From: an uncultured Selenomonadaceae bacterium
Lineage (GTDB): Bacteria > Bacillota > Negativicutes > Selenomonadales > Selenomonadaceae
DNA length: 64,000 nt
Direction of reading: 5' to 3'
Assembly: GCA_905234235.1 (NCBI GenBank)
Contig: CAJOHN010000004.1
Coordinates: 1 to 64,000, forward strand
A program made the position numbers and the translations under genes. Numbering within the stretch: position 1 is the first letter of the stretch; the number at the start of each line of letters is the position of its first letter. This document shows, piece after piece, positions 25,819 through 34,294 of the stretch. The notes below the pieces were generated by a model that was not told where the DNA came from, did not search any database, and was given only the letters and a program-made list of their open reading frames with translations.

Positions 25819-26859
25819 CTAAATCATCTGGATAGTACGTGTCGAATGGGTTTTAATGGCGTATTTGCTAATGCCGGTGCTAAATTCGCCTAATTCATTT
25901 CTGATAATTTTATTCTGCGCGACATAATCGCTGAAGGCGCGAACTTCTTCGGCAGTAACATCTTGACGGGGATTTTTAAGGGAAATGGCGCGTTGATTCT
26001 GGTGGCGGCTGATAGCGAAGTCGAAATAAAGTTTGAGCGTATCGAAGTCTAAAGTCTCCCAAAAGTAAGGGTTGCCGCCTCTTGCAATCATGACGTTAGC
26101 GAACCCCAAATCAGCTACGGGCGTCTCTATGATAAATTTTGGTATCTCTAATTCGCAAGCCAGATTAATTTCTCCCGTAAAATAAATATACGACGCGGCA
26201 TAAATATTAATTTCTTCATCGGGAATAGTATCATCAAAGGTTAAATCGATATTGCCCGTGATAATTTCGACGTTCCCCACGTACAGATTGATATTTTCGT
26301 CGTCTAATTTATCGAAGTTCAAATGTAAAACGCCAGTAATAATTTCAGTCGTGCCCGCGTATAGGTTAATCTTCGGCTCTTCTATTTTTAATTCAATATA
26401 ATCAAGCCAACTTCTAACGTTTTTAGCGTCATAAAGCCGGAGCATGTGGTTTCTGAAGGAATTAAGCTCGCCGATATAATTAGTACACGTCAAAGCGAAG
26501 CGGAAATTCCCTAACTCGACGACCTCAGCATTCTCTAAAAATTCCTGCGCGGTCTTCTCGGTAGCGTAAATCGTCCCCTTCAAACGGTGCACTTCGACCG
26601 ATTTTTTAATGGCGGCGCGTTTCTCCGTTAAAGAAAAGTTTATCGCGTCATACCAGTCGCAATGAAGTTGATAAGCCAAAATGTCAAGGAGGGCATGATT
26701 AAGCTCGTCAATTCGGCTATATAACAAGATAAGCCGCGTCTCGTCGGAAATGGTTTTTAAAATGTTGTCGAGACTTTTAGCGACGGCGTTTAGTTGCGCG
26801 TCGTCGGTTAAACTGCGCGGCAGAATCTCGCTGAAATTAATTTGGCGTATGGTTTTCAT
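25819..26859 (-). CDS. Baseplate protein gpI (P2-like tail protein I), enlarged
   Basis: 346 aa, about twice the size of P2 gpI (176 aa). The N-terminus (LPRSLTDDAQLNAVAKSLD, then ELNHALLDILAYQLHCDWYD) is the gpI domain. Residues about 165-245 hold three similar units with INLYxGxxEIITG followed by a beta strand, not present in P2 gpI. It follows gpJ with one base between. Structural protein of the baseplate periphery. Confidence 0.8.
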   Translation of the reverse strand: MKTIRQINFSEILPRSLTDDAQLNAVAKSLDNILKTISDETRLILLYSRIDELNHALLDILAYQLHCDWYDAINFSLTEKRAAIKKSVEVHRLKGTIYATEKTAQEFLENAEVVELGNFRFALTCTNYIGELNSFRNHMLRLYDAKNVRSWLDYIELKIEEPKINLYAGTTEIITGVLHLNFDKLDDENINLYVGNVEIITGNIDLTFDDTIPDEEINIYAASYIYFTGEINLACELEIPKFIIETPVADLGFANVMIARGGNPYFWETLDFDTLKLYFDFAISRHQNQRAISLKNPRQDVTAEEVRAFSDYVAQNKIIRNELGEFSTGISKYAIKTHSTRTIQMI

Positions 26860-26860
26860 T

Positions 26861-27964
26861 TTAATCAGGCTCTAAACCGATAAAGCGCGGTTCATAGTTA
26901 GGATTTGCGCAGACGGCGTGTTCGGTGGCGGTTAAGGTTGTGAAGACGGGCGAAATTACTTCAACGCGTTTCGCGCCAGCCCCCATTATTTTTTCTATCA
27001 ACTTCGACGGATTTAAATCTTTGCCGAGTTCAGAGCCTTGCCACTGGATATATTCCGCGCAGGCAGTCTTAACGTCGTTGACAATCTGCGCGGCTTTAGA
27101 GCTATCCTCGTCGCGAATCCAATAATTAACATTCAAAGAATAGGAAATTTTATCGGGCGTCTTGACGGTTACGGTGTCAGTCAACGGGCGCACGACTTTT
27201 GCGTTCAATTTATTATCGACGGCGGTTAGGACTTCGGTTGGGGTTTCGTCGTAGCCATTACATAGGACATAAATATCAACGAAACCAGGCACGGGCGAAG
27301 TAACTTGAATATCGGTGATTAATGCGCTAGCACTTTTGGCGTGATATTTGTATGCGCCTTCCGAACCGGCGCAGCTGAAACTTTCGACGCACAATCTAAT
27401 CCTCTCGCGGTAAGAATCATCGTCCTCCTCATCGGCTCCTAACGCTGTGGTGGTTGTGTTTATAATGCTCTCGACGAATGCCAGCGGCTCCACCATTTTA
27501 TCCAGTTCGCCCGCCTTGTAATTGTTCCCGACTTCGCCGATACTCTGACACGTCGCCCGCGCAGATTTAGTAATTTCGCCCGCGCCTAGGATAACGTCCT
27601 CATCGAGCGCGAAGAAAATATTATCGCCCGCCGTGATACGCGTGCCCTTCGGGATGATAGTACTTTGTTCGCGTTCGTCGGTTAATGTCACTTCGACACT
27701 ACACACCGCATAACTCGCCGCTAACCGTTCGCAACCAACCAATTCTCCTAAGGCGTCTAAATATTCTCCCTTAGAAAAGGATAGTAAGTTCATATTGCCG
27801 CAAAAGTTTATAAGGGCGCGCTGTTGAATGATGATTGCCTCTAAACCTTTCAAAAAAACATACAGCGGATCCGCGGGATAAAGTTTCCTATCCAATAAAT
27901 TTTCTACCGTCGAGACGATTTCTAAATCAATATCATCAACGTTGGTGCTAACGAATTTAATCAT
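26861..27964 (-). CDS. Baseplate protein gpJ
   Basis: 367 aa baseplate J-like protein, a wedge component of contractile tails. Seen: RALINFCGNMNLLSFSKGEYLDALGELVGCERL near the N-terminus (shown in part as DALGELVG), IPKGTRITAGD near residue 103, and EEDDDSYRERIRLCVES near 175, all typical. Overlaps the gp25-like gene by 4 nt. Confidence 0.88.
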   Translation of the reverse strand: MIKFVSTNVDDIDLEIVSTVENLLDRKLYPADPLYVFLKGLEAIIIQQRALINFCGNMNLLSFSKGEYLDALGELVGCERLAASYAVCSVEVTLTDEREQSTIIPKGTRITAGDNIFFALDEDVILGAGEITKSARATCQSIGEVGNNYKAGELDKMVEPLAFVESIINTTTTALGADEEDDDSYRERIRLCVESFSCAGSEGAYKYHAKSASALITDIQVTSPVPGFVDIYVLCNGYDETPTEVLTAVDNKLNAKVVRPLTDTVTVKTPDKISYSLNVNYWIRDEDSSKAAQIVNDVKTACAEYIQWQGSELGKDLNPSKLIEKIMGAGAKRVEVISPVFTTLTATEHAVCANPNYEPRFIGLEPD

Positions 27965-28272
27965 GCCTCTACCTCGATTATCACTAAGGGATTAAGTTCG
28001 CCATTCTCGCTTTGCGATTCTTCCCATAAAATACTTCTGAGCTTGGCGCGCGGTTCGAACATTTGAATTGCTTCCGCTACTGCCGCTACGATTAAGGCCT
28101 GCGCGGCGTTTACCGGCTTATCAATCATATTAACATCCAGCCCGAATTGCCGATACATGGGGCAAGTCCCTTTCATCGTTTTTAATAGGAAGCGCACGTT
28201 CTGAATCACTTCCTCAACCCCAGATGATGGTTGAATCGCGATTGGATCGTTCAACCGCATTGTCGTTATCAT
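27961..28272 (-). CDS. Baseplate protein gpW/gp25
   Basis: 103 aa from the ATG at 28272 (GGAG upstream; a TTG one codon earlier is possible). It fits the gp25/gpW lysozyme-like baseplate family: GVEEVIQNVRFLLKTMKGTCPMYRQFGLDV at residues ~20-50 (core VEEVIQNVRFLL) and FEPRAKL near 73. It forms the baseplate wedge with gpJ. Its start lies inside the end of the gpU-like gene (overlap ~59 nt). Confidence 0.85.
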   Translation of the reverse strand: MITTMRLNDPIAIQPSSGVEEVIQNVRFLLKTMKGTCPMYRQFGLDVNMIDKPVNAAQALIVAAVAEAIQMFEPRAKLRSILWEESQSENGELNPLVIIEVEA

Positions 28273-28792
28273 CAATCACATACTCCATAAAAGTTATTTC
28301 TAACGTCGAAACTTGAATCTGCGCGGCGTTATCCCAGAATTGAACGCGTTCCTGCACGTCGGTTATCACCCACTGATTATCGCCGATAACCTCATTCCCG
28401 ATAACCAGATAATTATGTTCGGCAGTCGTCATCATCTTGCGAATGTCATTAGCCACCGCCTTAGGATTGACACTCCCCAGCCCTAAGAATTCCGACGCCA
28501 ATGAGTTCAATATCTTTGCTCCCGTCGACTTGCCCGAAAATAATTTGGTCGTCACGCACGTATTCAAATTTATTTCCAGCGATATTTTCTCCGCCTCTAA
28601 GCCCGTAAATTCTAGTTCTTCGGTTTTGTTTATTAATGAATGCTTGGCATATTTAGCCCTTGAACTGCGCCGGTACTTGTCGAAGGTTAAAACTTTGAAG
28701 CTTGAAGCCTCAAAGACTAAGCCGCCGAATGCGCCGATTTTAGGCCTGAGGAATTTCCCGACCAAGCCGTTTATTAATGTCCCTAAACCCAT
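28214..28792 (-). CDS. Tail protein, gpU-like
   Basis: 192 aa from the ATG at 28792, chosen for AAGGAGG 6 nt upstream; a longer frame from 28813 would skip that site. The pattern GGLVFEASSFKVLTFDKYRR near residue 25, then FTGLEAEKISLEINL and VIGDNQWVITDVQERVQFWDN fits P2 gpU-type tail proteins. It overlaps the next gene. Confidence 0.7.
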   Translation of the reverse strand: MGLGTLINGLVGKFLRPKIGAFGGLVFEASSFKVLTFDKYRRSSRAKYAKHSLINKTEELEFTGLEAEKISLEINLNTCVTTKLFSGKSTGAKILNSLASEFLGLGSVNPKAVANDIRKMMTTAEHNYLVIGNEVIGDNQWVITDVQERVQFWDNAAQIQVSTLEITFMEYVIDDNDNAVERSNRDSTIIWG

Positions 28793-28793
28793 G

Positions 28794-29195
28794 TCAGCCC
28801 TCCTTGATATCAATCGTCGGTGCGCGCACTTTGAACTTTTCGCCGCACGTGATATTAATCTCGTCCACGCCGCTTATCGTCAACTTCCCGCTCGCGTATC
28901 TTATCTCCGCGCCGTCCTCGAACTTTATCACGACGCTTTTTTTGTTGGTCGAGGGCGGACGATTTTTATCATTATAAAAAGAACCCAGCACAAAACCGGT
29001 GCCGTCGTCGCAATTATGTTCGAAGACGCAAACGACATTATCGCCCACTTTCGGCAGGGAGAAAAATTTATTGCCCGCGCAGGCAGGTTGAAGTACCGGC
29101 AACCACGCGCTTACTAAATTATCTCTATCAGAAAAATTCACACGAACTGAACAAAACTTCGCTTGTACCGAGCTTACCACGCCATGTTTAATCAT
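28794..29195 (-). CDS. Baseplate spike protein gpV
   Basis: 133 aa baseplate assembly protein of the gpV/gp5 OB-fold family: the start GVVSSVQAKFCSVRVNF, then LPKVGDNVVCVFEHN near residue 47 and the C-terminal beta-helix-like region ending FKVRAPTIDI. It forms the membrane-piercing tip of the tail tube. Overlaps the gpD gene by 8 nt. Confidence 0.85.
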   Translation of the reverse strand: MIKHGVVSSVQAKFCSVRVNFSDRDNLVSAWLPVLQPACAGNKFFSLPKVGDNVVCVFEHNCDDGTGFVLGSFYNDKNRPPSTNKKSVVIKFEDGAEIRYASGKLTISGVDEINITCGEKFKVRAPTIDIKEG

Positions 29196-30165
29196 AATTC
29201 CCCTCCAAAGTCTTGCGCAATTCTAATCGGCATTCGTAGCCGCGCCTTACCTCATGCTTCGCCTTTTCTATCAAATACTTCCCGTCAAATACGCCGAAAT
29301 TCACTAGCTGAATCGTCATCCCCGCCGAATAAATAAAATCGCCGCGCACTTCCACATCAACTTTTAACTCGTCTTTATTCTTCTGCTTAAGTTCGTTCTT
29401 GGCTAACCTTTCAGCCTCCGCCACGCTCTCTACTTTTTTATTTATCTTCAATACCTTGCCCGCCGTCTTACTTTTATCCTGCGCGGTCGCCGTGAAGTTT
29501 TCGGATTTTTTACCGTGCCGATAACTCACTTCGCAACTTTTATAAATCTCGCTTAAGGTCGAACGGGCGTTGAAGTGAGTAACATTTTCCGGCGTCAACG
29601 TCGCGACGGTTTCGGCCTTCTCTAAAGTTTCAGTCTCGAAAATAACCAGCTGATTATCCGTGAACTTCAAACTTAAAAAGTATTTGGCGCATAATTTTTC
29701 TAAGAAATTCATAGCGGATTGAGAACCCTGTTCGGCGCGGGAAATTTTAGGGTCGTACTCGGTTTGGTAAATTAATTGAGCGTCGGCATCGGCGGCAATG
29801 TCCTTAGCGATTTGCGAGAGTAAACAATTCTCCCACGCCCGCGACTGATTCACTTGCCTAAGCGCGCTTTTCTGCGGGCAACTGTTCGCTTTGATTTTTA
29901 TCGTCGACGGCGGCATTGCATAACTTATCTCATCCAGTTCAAAATCGCCCAAAAAAATCTGTTCTTTTTCTTTTATTAACGTCACAGAAATTGTTGCGGC
30001 TAACGGCGGGAACCAATCCGATAAAAATAAATGCGCCCTGTCCGCCAGTTCAATATCGATTGAATCAGTCTCGCCCGAGAGGACGTCCTCATAAGAAAAA
30101 GATTTTAAGTACGGTTCAATATCTCTGGTAATATCCGTGCCGTTCAATGTAATTTTTATTTTCAA
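29188..30165 (-). CDS. Tail protein gpD (late control D family)
   Basis: 325 aa from a TTG at 30165, which has GAGGA about 8 nt upstream; the longer ATG start at 30192 lacks a ribosome site. It fits the gpD/late-control family: ITLNGTDITRDIEPYLKSFSYED-type start (core DITRDIEPYL), SQSAMNFLEKLCAKYFL near residue 150, and GDFIYSAGMTIQL near 285. Part of the hub between spike and tube. GpX gene lies directly upstream. Confidence 0.82.
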   Translation of the reverse strand: MKIKITLNGTDITRDIEPYLKSFSYEDVLSGETDSIDIELADRAHLFLSDWFPPLAATISVTLIKEKEQIFLGDFELDEISYAMPPSTIKIKANSCPQKSALRQVNQSRAWENCLLSQIAKDIAADADAQLIYQTEYDPKISRAEQGSQSAMNFLEKLCAKYFLSLKFTDNQLVIFETETLEKAETVATLTPENVTHFNARSTLSEIYKSCEVSYRHGKKSENFTATAQDKSKTAGKVLKINKKVESVAEAERLAKNELKQKNKDELKVDVEVRGDFIYSAGMTIQLVNFGVFDGKYLIEKAKHEVRRGYECRLELRKTLEGNYD

Positions 30166-30167
30166 TG

Positions 30168-30380
30168 TTAATCCTCGTGAAGAATGCGCCACGCGGGCAG
30201 TTTTTTAGGCATTGGTTTTATTTCTTCAATCGTCGGCAACGTCAACTCTACATTATCATCAAAAATAAAAACGTCGACGAAGTCATAATTAGATTCGATA
30301 AGGTGCGCGACGTAGCGGCAAGAACCCAGCTGATTATAAGCAATTTCATCGAACATTTCTCCATATGAAGTTTTATACAT
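30168..30380 (-). CDS. Tail protein gpX (LysM-like)
   Basis: 70 aa from the ATG at 30380, which overlaps the tape-measure stop. Fits P2 gpX: YKTSYGEMFDEIAYNQLGS at the start and VDVFIFDDNVELTLPTIEE, with a LysM-like fold. It binds the tail hub. Gene order X-D-V-U matches contractile-tail phages. Confidence 0.82.
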   Translation of the reverse strand: MYKTSYGEMFDEIAYNQLGSCRYVAHLIESNYDFVDVFIFDDNVELTLPTIEEIKPMPKKLPAWRILHED

Positions 30381-33300
30381 AAGCGCGCCGCCGCCTTTCA
30401 TGCGTATAATCGCTTAACATTCGTTCAATCGAAGGGAGAGCCTCATAAACGCCGTCCCTAATATCGTCGCGATCCGCGTTGCCGGCAATGTTTATCGTCA
30501 TGTTGAGGGAAATATTATCGCCGCCGCCAACCCCTAACATTCTGCCGGTCTCCTGCCATAACGAAAGACTCCGCGCAGAATTATCGATAGGGATAGCGGC
30601 TTCAGGGGAATTTTCGGCGAAGGTGGTTAGGAATTCTCCGCGCGGATAAATGCCGCCCGTTGCATTATGACGAGGAGCCGCCGCCGCTACGATAGCCGCA
30701 CCAATCGCGCCGTGAATCGCACCAGCCGCACTCGCGCCCGCTGATAATAATGCGCCGATAGCCGATTGAGCCGCGCCGCCTAAACCGCTGATTGAACCCG
30801 CCGCAGAAGCCGCACTCGAGGCCATAGAAGAAATGTTGCCCGTAGAGGCCGCCGCGCTCGCTGACATTGAATTAATATTTCCCGTCGAACCGATTGCGGA
30901 CGCTGATAAAGCGTCGGTCGAAGTCGCCGCGCCCGTCGAACTGGCACTTAGCATATCAGTTGAGGACGCCGCATTAGTCGCCGAATCAGCTAAGGCTTGC
31001 GTTGCGGGCGAAGTCATCATTAACGAATTCGATAATTCATAAGCGGGGTTTTGAATGGATTCCATCGCCAACGTGACATTATCGACGGAACTTTGAAGGG
31101 CTGAAGCGTCAAGTTCCTGTTCGTTCCGCCTATATTCGCCCCAGCTTGAAGGCGTCGGGATTGTGGCGTTTGTGTAGGCGGTTTTGAATGAATCAATCGC
31201 GCCGGAAAAATCGCCCGCCTGCCATTTAGGAATAAATTCATTCACGCCCGCCATGAACCCACTAAATTTATCTTTAATGCCGCTTAGCGCGTTTAGGACT
31301 TTTTCAATCGCGCCGGATACTTTTTCCCAGTTCTCGTAAATTAGTAAGCCCGCCGCCGCCAACGCCGTAATGCCGGGGTGTTTGACGGGGAACGCCATAA
31401 TTAATCTGAGGACGGCGCCGATTTTACCGCCTAAGCCGCCGAATAATAAGCCCGCCGTCTCTAAACCGGATATAAAAAATCTAAAGCCCGCCATAACGAG
31501 GCTGAACCCTGCCGCCGCCACGATTATTGTTGAAATAGCCGCCGCGATACCTGCGCACGCTTGAATCATTGCGGGATGTTGCGCGACGAAGTCAGCGACC
31601 GATTGAACTAAAGGTGTAAGAGCTTCAGCCGCCGCACGGATTGTTGGTGCTAATGATTCGCCGGTATTTAATTGCAACGCGTCGAGGGCCGATTGTAAAT
31701 ATTTTATCTGCGTGTCGGTGGTATCGCGCATGACTTCCGCCGTGTCTTTCGTGTATCCTTCAATCTCGCCGCTGTCAATTTTCCGCGCGATTTCCAATGC
31801 CTGTTCGAGCTTATCGCTGTCTAATAATTCAGCCCAGCCTTTGAAGGCATCCTTACCAACGAGCGCGTTTAACATTGCCGCATTCGCCGACTCCTCCCCC
31901 GCCAATTTATTCTCGTCCCAGGCCCGCTTCATCACTAAGATTTTATCGGTTACTGACGCATCCATCGTCAAGCCCATCGCCGCCATCGTTTCCTGCGTCA
32001 GCGCCATTTCCTTTTCCGCTTCCGACGCCGTAAATCCTAATTCTTCCAGCGCCTTCGCGCCCTTCTTAGCAGGAGCCATTAACCGAATCACGCCGGTATT
32101 GAGAGCCGTGCCCGCTTTGGAACCTTTTATGCCCGCGTTGGCAAGAATCATATTGAAACCGAAAATGTCGCCTGAGGATAAGCCCGCCAGCCGCAAGCCG
32201 CCCGCGTTGTAAGTCAGCGCAGTATGCAACGCCTCCGCGTCTAGGTTCGCATTCGTTACCGCATACGTCCACGCGTCGGCTGTATGTTCGACCGCGTCCA
32301 CTATTCGCCCGTTATCGAGCTTCATTTTCTCGCCTGCGCGGATCCCCAAAATCGTTAAATCATCTGAGAACATATCAGCTAACCGCGCCAGCGGCACTTT
32401 AGTAACCGTCGCCATATCGACCGTTGAGGGCATGACCGATAAAATCTGCTGCGTGTCCCAGCCCGCGTAACCGTAATAACTCATCGCTTCGGCTATATCC
32501 GTCGAAAAATATTCCGTCGTCGCGCCTAATTCCTTTGCTTGGGCGCTTAACATCTTCATATTTTTGCGGACGGTCGCCAAGTCGCCTTTGCGGTGAAAAG
32601 GCATTTGCGTTAAGCCTTCAACCTTTTTCATTGCCGCTTCAAACGTTATGGCATTATCCGCCGCGTCCTTGAACGGATTCATTATCGTCTGCGCGGTGTC
32701 CATTGCGTTTTGGAAATTGGAATAGGCGTTGGCGAGGTCTTGTTGACGTTGTGAGAAGTTGGCTTGAATTTGATTGCGACGTTCAAGGGCGTTAATTTCG
32801 GCGTTGAGAGCGTTAGTAGTGGCTTGAATCTGCGCACGTAATGCGGCTTCCTGCCCCGCCAATGTCCCCGGCGGCAACGTTAATCGGGCTTGTGTTAATT
32901 GGGCTTGCTGAGTTGCTATTTGCGAACGTAATTGATTCGCCCGCGCTGAGGACGTGTCGTAACTTTTATCTATCCCGCGTATTAATTTCTGCTGCGCTTG
33001 AATCTCTGCCCGCGCGCCTTTTAATTGCTCTTTGAAAACCTGCGCGGCTTCGGTGCCTAAGTTTTTCTTGTTGGCTTTGTAATAATCATTGAGACCGGCA
33101 TAAGTCTTCTTCATGTCAGAGAGCTGTTGAGTGGCTTGCTTACGTTGCGCCATCAGCCGCGACTGCGATAACATTTCATCGGCACGGGCATTCTGCGCCG
33201 CTCTGATACTTTGCTGTAACTTTCGATACGCGCCAATCTGATTCAACAGCGCACGATTATTATCAAGGCTTTTCATCGCCGCGATTGATTTTGACGACAA

Positions 33301-33390
33301 ACCTTTTAACGCGTTTTGCGCTGATTTTATTGCCGCTGATAAATTCTCATTGCCCGTTATCGAGAACGTGATTGTATGTGACTTTGCCAT
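30373..33390 (-). CDS. Tail tape-measure protein
   Basis: 1005 aa. Residues ~10-240 are a long coiled-coil (many QIQATTNALNAEI-like heptads). The TP901-type domain follows (FEAAMKKVEGLTQ near 255, ATTEYFSTDIAEAMSYYGYAGW near 290; core AEAMSYYGYAGW). Hydrophobic segments lie near 600-680 (IIVAAAGFSLVMAGF), and a Ser/Ala/Gly-rich low-complexity region spans ~770-900. It sets tail length and enters the host membrane during DNA injection. The start overlaps the frameshift extension of the chaperone gene. Confidence 0.9.
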   Translation of the reverse strand: MAKSHTITFSITGNENLSAAIKSAQNALKGLSSKSIAAMKSLDNNRALLNQIGAYRKLQQSIRAAQNARADEMLSQSRLMAQRKQATQQLSDMKKTYAGLNDYYKANKKNLGTEAAQVFKEQLKGARAEIQAQQKLIRGIDKSYDTSSARANQLRSQIATQQAQLTQARLTLPPGTLAGQEAALRAQIQATTNALNAEINALERRNQIQANFSQRQQDLANAYSNFQNAMDTAQTIMNPFKDAADNAITFEAAMKKVEGLTQMPFHRKGDLATVRKNMKMLSAQAKELGATTEYFSTDIAEAMSYYGYAGWDTQQILSVMPSTVDMATVTKVPLARLADMFSDDLTILGIRAGEKMKLDNGRIVDAVEHTADAWTYAVTNANLDAEALHTALTYNAGGLRLAGLSSGDIFGFNMILANAGIKGSKAGTALNTGVIRLMAPAKKGAKALEELGFTASEAEKEMALTQETMAAMGLTMDASVTDKILVMKRAWDENKLAGEESANAAMLNALVGKDAFKGWAELLDSDKLEQALEIARKIDSGEIEGYTKDTAEVMRDTTDTQIKYLQSALDALQLNTGESLAPTIRAAAEALTPLVQSVADFVAQHPAMIQACAGIAAAISTIIVAAAGFSLVMAGFRFFISGLETAGLLFGGLGGKIGAVLRLIMAFPVKHPGITALAAAGLLIYENWEKVSGAIEKVLNALSGIKDKFSGFMAGVNEFIPKWQAGDFSGAIDSFKTAYTNATIPTPSSWGEYRRNEQELDASALQSSVDNVTLAMESIQNPAYELSNSLMMTSPATQALADSATNAASSTDMLSASSTGAATSTDALSASAIGSTGNINSMSASAAASTGNISSMASSAASAAGSISGLGGAAQSAIGALLSAGASAAGAIHGAIGAAIVAAAAPRHNATGGIYPRGEFLTTFAENSPEAAIPIDNSARSLSLWQETGRMLGVGGGDNISLNMTINIAGNADRDDIRDGVYEALPSIERMLSDYTHERRRRAYV

Positions 33391-33775
33391 TTTTTTACTT
33401 TCTCATTTACGATTGATATCCATGACGGCAGATTTATTATCGGTAAACTCATCCAGAAATTAATATCGCCGAATTCTGCGCGGCTTAATTCTAAAATTAA
33501 TCCTCTGATATTTCTAATTGGGTCGTTTCCGTAGCGAATAAAAAATTAAAAACCGCCGTCGTTACCTTTAAATATTCTTTCAGCGGTAAATTTTTTAGGT
33601 CGTGATAATTAATTCCTAGAGCCTGCGCGGCTAAGCGGGCTTGAAATGATTTACTGAAAGCGATATTCGGGCTGATATAATCTGCCTTCGCGGCGCGTTC
33701 CGCACGTTCCGCCTCCTCAAAATCCAGCCCGCGCAGTTTGGTTAATCCCTCTTGTAATTTCTCATAATCAATCAT
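33357..33775 (-). CDS. Tail assembly chaperone, -1 frameshift product (GT-like)
   Basis: The heptamer T TTT TTA (33545-33539) lies in the right phase: last base of codon 77, then codons 78 and 79. A -1 slip there continues into a frame open for 60 codons to TAA at 33359-33357, giving a 139-aa fusion. The extension reads like protein (ELSRAEFGDINFWMSLP near its middle) and overlaps the tape-measure start by 34 nt. This is the G/GT (lambda) and E/E' (P2) arrangement. Nothing else explains a 60-codon open frame at this position. Confidence 0.8.
33497..33775 (-). CDS. Tail assembly chaperone, short product (G-like)
   Basis: 92 aa tail chaperone encoded just before the tape-measure gene, where lambda has G and P2 has E. 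It is charged and helical with no known domain signature (RGLDFEEAERAERAAK near residue 15). The zero-frame product ends at TAA 33499-33497. A canonical slippery site within codons 77-79 can redirect translation into the extended product described separately. The start overlaps the tube gene by 4 nt. Confidence 0.8.
   Translation of the reverse strand: MIDYEKLQEGLTKLRGLDFEEAERAERAAKADYISPNIAFSKSFQARLAAQALGINYHDLKNLPLKEYLKVTTAVFNFLFATETTQLEISED
33539..33545 (-). promoter_or_regulatory. Programmed -1 ribosomal slippery site
   Basis: Heptamer TTTTTTA read as T TTT TTA in the chaperone frame, one of the classical X XXY YYZ sites. The codon phase was checked against the start at 33775. Confidence 0.8.
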
Positions 33776-34284
33776 AATCCGAGCGCCCCCAAGATGTCAG
33801 CCATATAATCATTGCCGCCGACTTTGTACACGTAGTTAAATAAATCAAACTCAAGCTGTTCATCGCCGTTGACTCTTACCTTCACATAATCACAAACCAA
33901 AGTCGTTTCGACATCGCCCGTCGCGGAAGGCTCGAACTTCCCTAAGTTATTGCTCTTAATGTGCCCGCGTATATCTACTCTTACCGGTAAGACTTTCAGC
34001 TCGCCCGTCCCTGAATCGTATTGCTGATTCGCTCCGCGCAGGCTTAACATCTTCGCATCCTGCCGCATTATCTCTACCGGTTGCACGAATAAAGTGCGCC
34101 AATGCAACGTCACTTCAGGAGCCGTGAATTGCGATTTCGTCGGCATATCGATACTGCCCGCGATGCCCGCGCCTGCTATTTCTGCCGTCTTCGCCTCTAA
34201 CGTCCCGATATCTACCGACGCTAAACCCAAAAGCCGCGTCCCGCTATCGAACACTTCAAAATTTATTACTTGTTGCGGTACCAT
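33772..34284 (-). CDS. Major tail tube protein (P2 FII-like)
   Basis: 170 aa, matching the P2 FII tube family in length and pattern: QVINFEVFDSGTRLLGLASVDIGTLEAK-type start (core VFDSGTRLLGLASVD), LHWRTLFVQP near residue 60, and LEFDLFNYVYKVGG near 145. It polymerises into the inner tube inside the sheath. It follows the sheath gene by 10 bp and overlaps the chaperone gene by 4 nt. Confidence 0.85.
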   Translation of the reverse strand: MVPQQVINFEVFDSGTRLLGLASVDIGTLEAKTAEIAGAGIAGSIDMPTKSQFTAPEVTLHWRTLFVQPVEIMRQDAKMLSLRGANQQYDSGTGELKVLPVRVDIRGHIKSNNLGKFEPSATGDVETTLVCDYVKVRVNGDEQLEFDLFNYVYKVGGNDYMADILGALGL

Positions 34285-34294
34285 TTATATCACC

